From the NCBI RefSeq assembly GCF_963576675.1, contig NC_088910.1:25856531-25920530 (forward strand): a DNA stretch of 64,000 nucleotides, read 5' to 3'. Position numbers and translations under genes: made by a program. This document shows positions 57,703 through 64,000 of this stretch, piece by piece. This stretch comes from Euphorbia lathyris (lineage: Eukaryota > Streptophyta > Magnoliopsida > Malpighiales > Euphorbiaceae). Below the pieces are notes generated by a model that worked only from the letters and a program-made list of their open reading frames with translations, searched no databases and had not been told where the DNA came from. Position 1 is the first letter of the stretch. Every line of letters begins with the position of its first letter.

Positions 57703-58921
57703 GTGTTTGTTCAATGTTGAGTTTAATTGTGTATAAGACATTGAGATTAAAAATCCCAAAGGCCCATAAAGTGGAAGTCAAGCCCAAGTCAACACATCAA
57801 GACCATTCAGCCCAAGAGTTCAAAACGAGGCCGTATCAACTAAAACGACGACTCAGCAAGAGAAGGATCGAGAAGCCTTCGTGGCAAAAGCTTCAAGTAG
57901 AAGCTGCTGAGTTGGACGACAAAGCAGTCTGGGCAGCGGCAGACAATGTTCAACTTCTAGACAAAGTATTTCTACTTTGGGAAAAATTCAGAAGGCGCAG
58001 AAAGCTGTCTTGTGGACTTTTCCTTAAATGTCGAAACATTCTGCCGAAGACTGACGAAGACAGAAGATGCGTGAATCCTATTGGCCAACGACTCTGAGCA
58101 CGCCTAGAGTGACAACGACATGAAGCCGTTTCCCTCCAACGGTTATTTCGAAATTCGAAATGACCAGGTGCCTCAAGTGTCACTATATAAAGGCCATCCA
58201 TTTGCTTCAATCGATACAGAACTTCAACTAGTCGAAACGCTGACCAAATTCATACTTGAAGTTTCTGTGAAAAAAGCAAAGCAAAAATACCTTACACCAA
58301 TTCTTAATCTTTGTGTAAAAGTCTAGAGTGATTTCCAATCATCTAAAGTGTCTTAGCAATCGTTGTTTAGGAAAAACACTTTATCATTTCTAGAAGAATA
58401 GAAAGGAGAGGCTGAGTACTCGGTTACAGTACTCAGCGTAGATATAGGAGTGAGTAGAGGTATAGAGGAAGGTACTCTTGTTATACTCAGCTTCTATTTG
58501 TAAAAGGTTTTGTGCTCTACCTTTAAAGAGCTCAGTTTAGAATTCAAAAAGCTCGAAACGAGTTCCGGGGACTGGACGTAGGCGGAGAGGCCGAACCAGG
58601 ATAAGTCTGCTGAGTAATATCTTTCTAACCCTTAAACTCCTTTAATATATATTGCTTGCTATGAAAACTGACTAAGTAAAGAACTCACGCTGAGTTAAGT
58701 TTACTAAGAAGCTGAGTTCAGGAATAGACTCTAAGTGCTATTGCCTGACTCAAGTAAAGAAGCAGACTTAGTCACAAGTTGACTAAGCTTGTGTCTTGAA
58801 TCTACTTAGTGACGCTGTGTAAACCTTTTCATAAGAAAAGAAGTCAGCCTTAACGGACAAAATTTTAAATAGTTCCTATCCCCCCCTTGGAACTAACTTG
58901 TCACGTTATAAGGGACCAACA
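57703..58921 (+). repeat. 5' LTR of the Sirevirus-like element (left end approximate)
   Basis: Ends CCAACA at 58921, two bases before the primer site. The left end is at a TGTTTGTTC or TGTTGAG near 57703-57715 and cannot be fixed without the 3' LTR. TATA box (TATATAAAG) at 58184-58192. The downstream half is full of CTGAG/CTCAG words. Confidence 0.6.
58184..58192 (+). promoter_or_regulatory. TATA box of the Sirevirus-like LTR
   Basis: TATATAAAG about 730 bp before the LTR end. Confidence 0.55.
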
Positions 58922-58923
58922 AG

Positions 58924-58936
58924 TGGTATCAGAGCC
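58924..58936 (+). other. Primer-binding site, initiator tRNA-Met type
   Basis: TGGTATCAGAGCC, an exact match to the common Copia primer site. Confidence 0.92.
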
Positions 58937-58983
58937 TAAAAGCTCACTGTGCAAGGTTTAACTACCTTGAGCTGATCCCCACT

Positions 58984-61900
58984 ATGGCTGAGAACAGCAC
59001 TCGGTTTCTCCCAGGAAATCTGATAACTCAGATTTTACCTAAGGGTCTGTCCATAACTCGGCATCCTCTATTCTTCGGGTCTAACTATACCTTTTGGAAG
59101 AATAGAATGAAAAATTTCATTCAGGCAACAAACATGAGCGCATGGCTATCTATAGTCCAAGGCCCATTTGTTCCTGTTGAAACTATTGATGGCCAAACGG
59201 TTGTCAAAGCTGAGACTAGATGGACAGAGGATGATCTCAAGAAGCTACAAAATCATGCTTCGGCTATAAACATGCTTCACTGTGCGTTAGATGCTGCAGA
59301 ATACAATAAGATTTCAGGTTGTGAGTCAGCGCAGGAGATCTGGAAGAAGCTAGAGGTTACCTAAAAGGAACCAACAAGGTGAAGGAATCCAAAGTCAACC
59401 AGCACATGAGGTTGTACGAGCTGTTTGAAATGAACGATGATGAAGGAATCTCAGACATGAACGCAAGGTTCACAAACATAATCAACGAGCTCAAGAGACT
59501 TGGAAAGATCTTCACTGAGGAAGAGCAAGTCAAGAAGATTCTTAGGAGTCTTCCTAAAAGTTGGCAAGCAAAGAAAACTGCTGTTGAGGAAGCTCAAGAC
59601 TTAACCACCTACAAGTATGATGAACTCATTGGCTCACTGCTGACCCATGAGATCTCAATAAAGAATTTTGAAGTGAAGGAAAAGTCTGAAGACAAGAAGC
59701 AAAAGTCTCTTGTCATGAAAGCTGACTCCACTGATGGGAGCTCAACAGACGATGAAGAAATGGCTATGTTCACTAGAAAGATGAAAATGATGTTCAAAAA
59801 GAATGACAAATATTCCAAGAAGCCTTACAAGAAGTTTGATAAGTACAAAGCTGACTCTAGCGACAGCAAGTACAAGAAGGACAGTTCAAAGCCCATTACA
59901 TGCTTTGAATGTCATCAATCTGGCCATATCAAGTCAAGCTGTCCCACGCTAAGGAAAGAAAGGAAGAACGGCAAGAAGGCAATGATGGCAACCTGGAGTG
60001 ATAGTGATGATTCATCATCATCTGAAGCTGATGCCACTGAGTCAGCAAAAATCTGCTTCATGGCAGATGAGCTTGCTGAGCCGTGTGTTTCTGAGCATGC
60101 TGACCCCTCCATTGCATCTGACGATGAGGAACACTCAACTGAGGTAATATCACTACCCTTGCTCAGAAATGAGATGGTTAATGCCCTGAGTGACCTCTAC
60201 ACACTTGTCAAAAAGTGTAATAAAAAGGTTAGAGCACTCAGCAGGCGATGTGACGAGGTTGAGGAGGTCAAACTGAGTGACCTTCGATATATTCTCCAGG
60301 ACACTTCAATTTTGCATAGTAATGTAGAAATTATGCAAAAGTTTGTCACTGAGGTCCAATCAGATTCTAAGAAAGTGAGAAAGGACGTCACATCAATTCA
60401 GAACCAACTTAAGGTTCCGAATAAGAGAAATATTCCTCTGAACACTGAGTACAGAAGTACTAGTCAGCAGAGATGGAATCCTCAGCGGAATGTCCAGTGT
60501 GACTTCTGTGGGAAGAAAGGACACACCACAAAGGTGTGCTGGCACGCTTAGCACTAGGGTGCTGACCAGTCAGTGAGACATCCTAAATGGAAGGTCAGCT
60601 GTGACTTCTGTAGAAAGAATGGACATACTGTCCAAGTATGTCATCATAAAATGAAATATGATGCTTTACCTGTTGAACCTAACAAGCAAGGACCCAAAAA
60701 GAATTGGGTACCTAAAAGCAACTAGCTATATTGCAGGTAAGCCTGAGGTGTGCTGAGAAGTCAAAGATGTGGTACATTGACAGCGCATGCTCGAGGCATA
60801 TGACTGGTGATGAAACTCAGTTCATCACGTTTGTGCGTAAACGAGGAGGAAGTGTAAGTTTTGGAGACAACAATAAGGGTAAGATAGTAGGGTCAGGAAC
60901 CATTGGTGGTAATCCTACTATTGAGTCAGTCTCCCTAGTCAGCGGACTCAAATATAACTTACTCAGCGTAGCTCAGCTATGTGACAATGGGAGCAAAGTT
61001 ATATTTGATGACACTGGATGTAAAATATTCGAGGGTAAAACAAATGAGTTAATTTTAACTGCCCCTCGTATTGATAATGTCTTTATGCTGAACTTAGAAA
61101 AGAAGTTTTCAAAAACTATATGCTTAGTGTCAAAGGAAGAAAATTCCTGGCTATGGCACAAGAGACTTGGTCATGTAAGCATGGACCTCCTGGCCAAATT
61201 ACTAAGAAAGCAATTGGTTGAGGGACTGCCAGAACTTAAATTTGAAAAAGATCAATTATGCCACGCTTGCCAAGCTGGAAAACAAACCAAACAATCTTTT
61301 CATAGTAAAAACATTATCTCAACTAAGCGTCCATTAGAGTTACTACACTTGGATCTCTTCGGTCCAGTCCAACCGCTGAGCTTGGGTGGAAGAAGATTTT
61401 CCTTGGTCATTGTAGATGATTTTTCTCGGTACACTTGGATCATCTTGCTGAGTAGCAAGGATGAAACCGTTGAGACGTTTTCAAATTTAGTAAGAAAACT
61501 TGAAAATAATAAAGACCTTAAGTTAGCTCACATCCGAAGTGATAATGGTGGAGAATTCAAGAACCAACAGTTTGTTGAATTCTGTGAAACCAACGGCATT
61601 AACCATAATTTCTCTGCTCCTAGAACGCCTCAACAAAATGGGGTTGTTGAAAGGAAAAACAGAACCTTGGTTGAAATAGTCAGGACAATGCTGAGTGAGC
61701 ATAGGCTTCCAAAGTACTTTTGGGGAGAAGCTGTTAACACAGCATGCTATATTCTTAATAGGTCTCTAGTTAGACCTATATTAAAGAAAACCCCCTACGA
61801 ACTTTGGAAAGGACGAAAGCCCAATATTGGATACTTTCGTGCCTTTGGCTGTAAATGTTTTATCTTAAATACCAAAGATAGCCTAGCTAAGTTTGACTCA

Positions 61901-64000
61901 AAAGCTGATGAAGCTATTTTTTAGGCTACTCAACAAACAGCAAAGCATACAGAGTTTTCAATAAACGAACTCAAGTCTTAGAAGAGTCAGTACATGTTGA
62001 GTTCGATGAAACTAACCCTGCAGGTAGATACCAGCCGCTGACCGAGGATGACCCACACTTAGCACCCGCTGACCAAGAAACAGCCGCTGAGTCATTTCCT
62101 CAAGGGCTGACCAAAGGTAAAAGTGAAACTCAAATTACTTTCACTGACCAATCTACACATGCAGAGATTGTTGAAACACAACCAGCGCAAGACATTAATC
62201 TACCAAAGGAGATTAGGATACTAAGATGTCACTCAGAGAGTGTCATTCTTGATGCCGCTGAGAACACCCTGATGACGAGAAATCAACTCAGGAGATACCT
62301 CAGCAACGTAGCATTCGTCTCAATCCAGGAACCAAAGAATTTCGCTGAAGCTGAGTATGATGAATTCTGGATGAATGCAATGCAAGAAGAACTTGATCAG
62401 TTCGGACGAAATGAAGTATGGGATCTAGTGCCAAAACCAAGAAGCCAGAAGACCATAGGAACAAGATGGGTCTTCCGCAACAAGCTGGATGAACAAAGGA
62501 ACGTGGTCAGAAACAAGGCAAGACTCGTAGCTCAGGGCTACAGTCAGCAAGAAGGTATTGACTACGGTGAGACCTTCGCCCCAGTGGCAAGGCTAGAGGC
62601 TATAAGAATTTTATGTGCATATGCATCTTACATGAACTTTAAATTGTTTCAAATGGATGTTAAGAGTGCATTCCTTGATGGAGTTATAAGCGAGGAAGTT
62701 TATGTTAATCAACCTCCTGGGTTTGAGCACCCCAAATTCCCAAACCGTGTTTATAAACTCAAAAAGGCTATGTATGGCCTCAAGCAAGCACCACGTGCTT
62801 GGTATGAGAGGCTGACCAGTTTCCTGCTGACTAGAAATTATGTCAGAGGTAAAGCTGATACAACCTTATTCATTGAGAGAAAGGGTAAAGATACCCTACT
62901 GGCTCAAATATATGTTGATGACATTATTTTTGGTGCCACTAACTAGGGCTGTAAACGAGCCGAGCCGAGCCGAGCTTTGGCCTGTTCAAGCTCTGCTCGC
63001 TATAAAATTAACGTGCTCGAGCCCGAGCCGAGCTTGCTATAAAAGTAACGAGCCGAGCCCGAGCTGAGCTTTGGCTTGCTCAACGAGCTTGAGCCAAGCT
63101 TCGAGCTTGTTTCGAGCTCAAAATCCTTTTTGGACTTTGTTCATTAAGAAAATTATCTAACAATGAATTGTTTGTGAGTAAATCGTTAATTATATTTGTG
63201 AAGTTTGATCGCAAATAACTATTTAAATGTGTACATAAACAAGCAAAGTTCGTGAATAAATAAATAAGATGCTTACAAATAGTTCGTCTATTACTCATTT
63301 ATTATGTCTGTGAACGAACTCATGTAATAACAAATAAAATAATATTAAGTTTAGATATTTGTGAACTAACACAAAACTATATAGTTTTCTACAAAACTAA
63401 AATTTGTTCATAAATGTTCTAATCGAGCCTGCTCGCGAGCTTTCGAGCCGAGCTTTGGCCTGTTCAAGCTCGGCTCGTTTATGAACCGAGCCAGTAAATC
63501 ATGTTCACGAGTGGCTCGTTTACAAATCGATTCGAGTCGAGCCGAGCTTTTATCGAGCCGATCACCGAGCCGCTCATGAGCGGCTCTGCTCATTTACAGC
63601 CCTACCACTAACGAGTCAATGTTCAAGGAATTTAGTAAGCAGATGCAGACTGAGTTTGAAATGTCAATGATGAGAGAACTCAATTTCTTCCTTGGACTTC
63701 AAATCAAACAAGGGAAAAATGGCATCTTCATCAGTCAAACTAAGTATGCTAAGGAGATATTGAAGAAGTATGAACTTGAGAATTGTAAGTCAATATCTAC
63801 CCCAATGGGTACTGACACTGTCCTCTGCGCTGATGAAAATGGTAAGTCAGTAGACAGCAGATTGTATCGAGGTATGATTGGTTCTCTACTTTACTTAACT
63901 GCCAGTAGGCCGGACATTCAGTTCTCGGTATGTTATTGTGCTAGATATCAATCTAACCCTAAGGAATCTCATTACATAGCTATAAAAAGAATCCTTAGAT
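58984..64000 (+). pseudogene. Sirevirus-like gag-pol polyprotein, interrupted and incomplete
   Basis: Gag starts at 58984 (MAENSTRFLPGNL; FFGSNYTFWKNRMKNFIQ). Zinc knuckles CFECHQSGHIKSSC (59910), CDFCGKKGHTTKVC (60500) and CDFCRKNGHTVQVC (60603); protease MWYIDSACSRHMTGD (60770); GAG-pre-integrase WLWHKRLGHVSMDLL (61150); integrase 61300-61800 (IVDDFSRYTWIILL, RSDNGGEF, TPQQNGVVERKNRTL); reverse transcriptase 62400-62940 and 63605 on ([29 protein letters not shown]). Breaks: a shift and stop near 59362, stop 60549-60551 and further stops before 60731, a frameshift in a T-run near 61918, and the MITE insertion. Gag-pol would package, copy and insert the element. Confidence 0.88.
62944..63604. 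mobile_element. hAT-type MITE, 661 bp, inside the reverse transcriptase
   Basis: Termini TAGGGCTGTAAACGAGCC and TAGGGCTGTAAATGAGC (inverted), perfect 8-bp duplication CCACTAAC (62936-62943 and 63605-63612). Arms are built of GAGCCGAGC / GCTCGAGC words; the middle is AT-rich with no coding capacity. RT sequence continues in frame after it once one duplicated copy is discounted. Confidence 0.92.

Larger units (their letters stand above)
57703..64000 (+). mobile_element. Sirevirus-like Copia retrotransposon, 5' part (cut by window end)
   Basis: 5' LTR (about 57703-58921), tRNA-iMet primer site, gag with two zinc-knuckle-like motifs, protease, integrase and reverse transcriptase. The 3' end and 3' LTR are beyond 64000. 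A hAT MITE at 62944-63604 splits the RT. Gag and RT signatures fit the Sirevirus (SIRE1) lineage. Confidence 0.85.

Overview
The window looks like nuclear DNA from a eudicot plant. It is AT-rich, has GT-AG introns, plant-type gene families, (TA)n tracts, and plant-specific transposable elements make up most of it. I cannot name the species. Two cellular genes look intact: a small secreted lipid-transfer-like protein of the A9/FIL1/MEN-8 type (24206-24484, minus) and a six-exon putative methyltransferase of the PMT15/PMT16 type (32652-36035, minus). No tRNA, rRNA or CRISPR locus was found.

Layout. 1-14983: a decayed, multi-exon Ulp1-type cysteine-protease gene on the minus strand, carried by what is probably a Mutator-like (KAONASHI-type) element. 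It is split by a 9.37 kb LTR element at 4640-14012, which lies in its 5'-UTR intron (target-site duplication ATACT). That LTR element is Athila-like and non-autonomous: it has a gag, no pol, and an extra long ORF with its own apparent promoter. Both the LTRs and the ORF flanks carry dozens of copies of a 13-bp GC-rich word, TACGCGGGGCGTA, in closely spaced pairs. 14984-16152: (TA)n tracts bracketing a 1 kb foldback element. 16985-22580: a nearly complete L1-type LINE. 22581-27000: the LTP gene, a hAT-type MITE, a tRNA-derived SINE, and FAR1/MULE and CACTA fragments. 27240-31840: two degraded Copia remnants and a hAT MITE. 32652-36035: the PMT gene, with foldback MITEs on both sides. 37071-38745: a 5'-truncated minus-strand LINE. 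41701-56025: a degraded LINE with a complete 9.39 kb Copia element (42214-51604, TSD TGTCG) inside its ORF1 and a hAT MITE inside its 3' end. 56500-57470: a region dense in GCGAAG/TTCGCGAA words. 57700-64000: the 5' part of a Sirevirus-like Copia element, cut by the window edge and interrupted by another hAT MITE.

The best candidate for something not commonly described is the 4640-14012 element. Its motif pairs lie 20-21 bp apart: direct repeats in the LTRs, inverted (hairpin) pairs in the flanks of the extra ORF. Second is the Ulp1 gene, whose reading frame runs past a complete catalytic domain into the start of a second Ulp1-like module.
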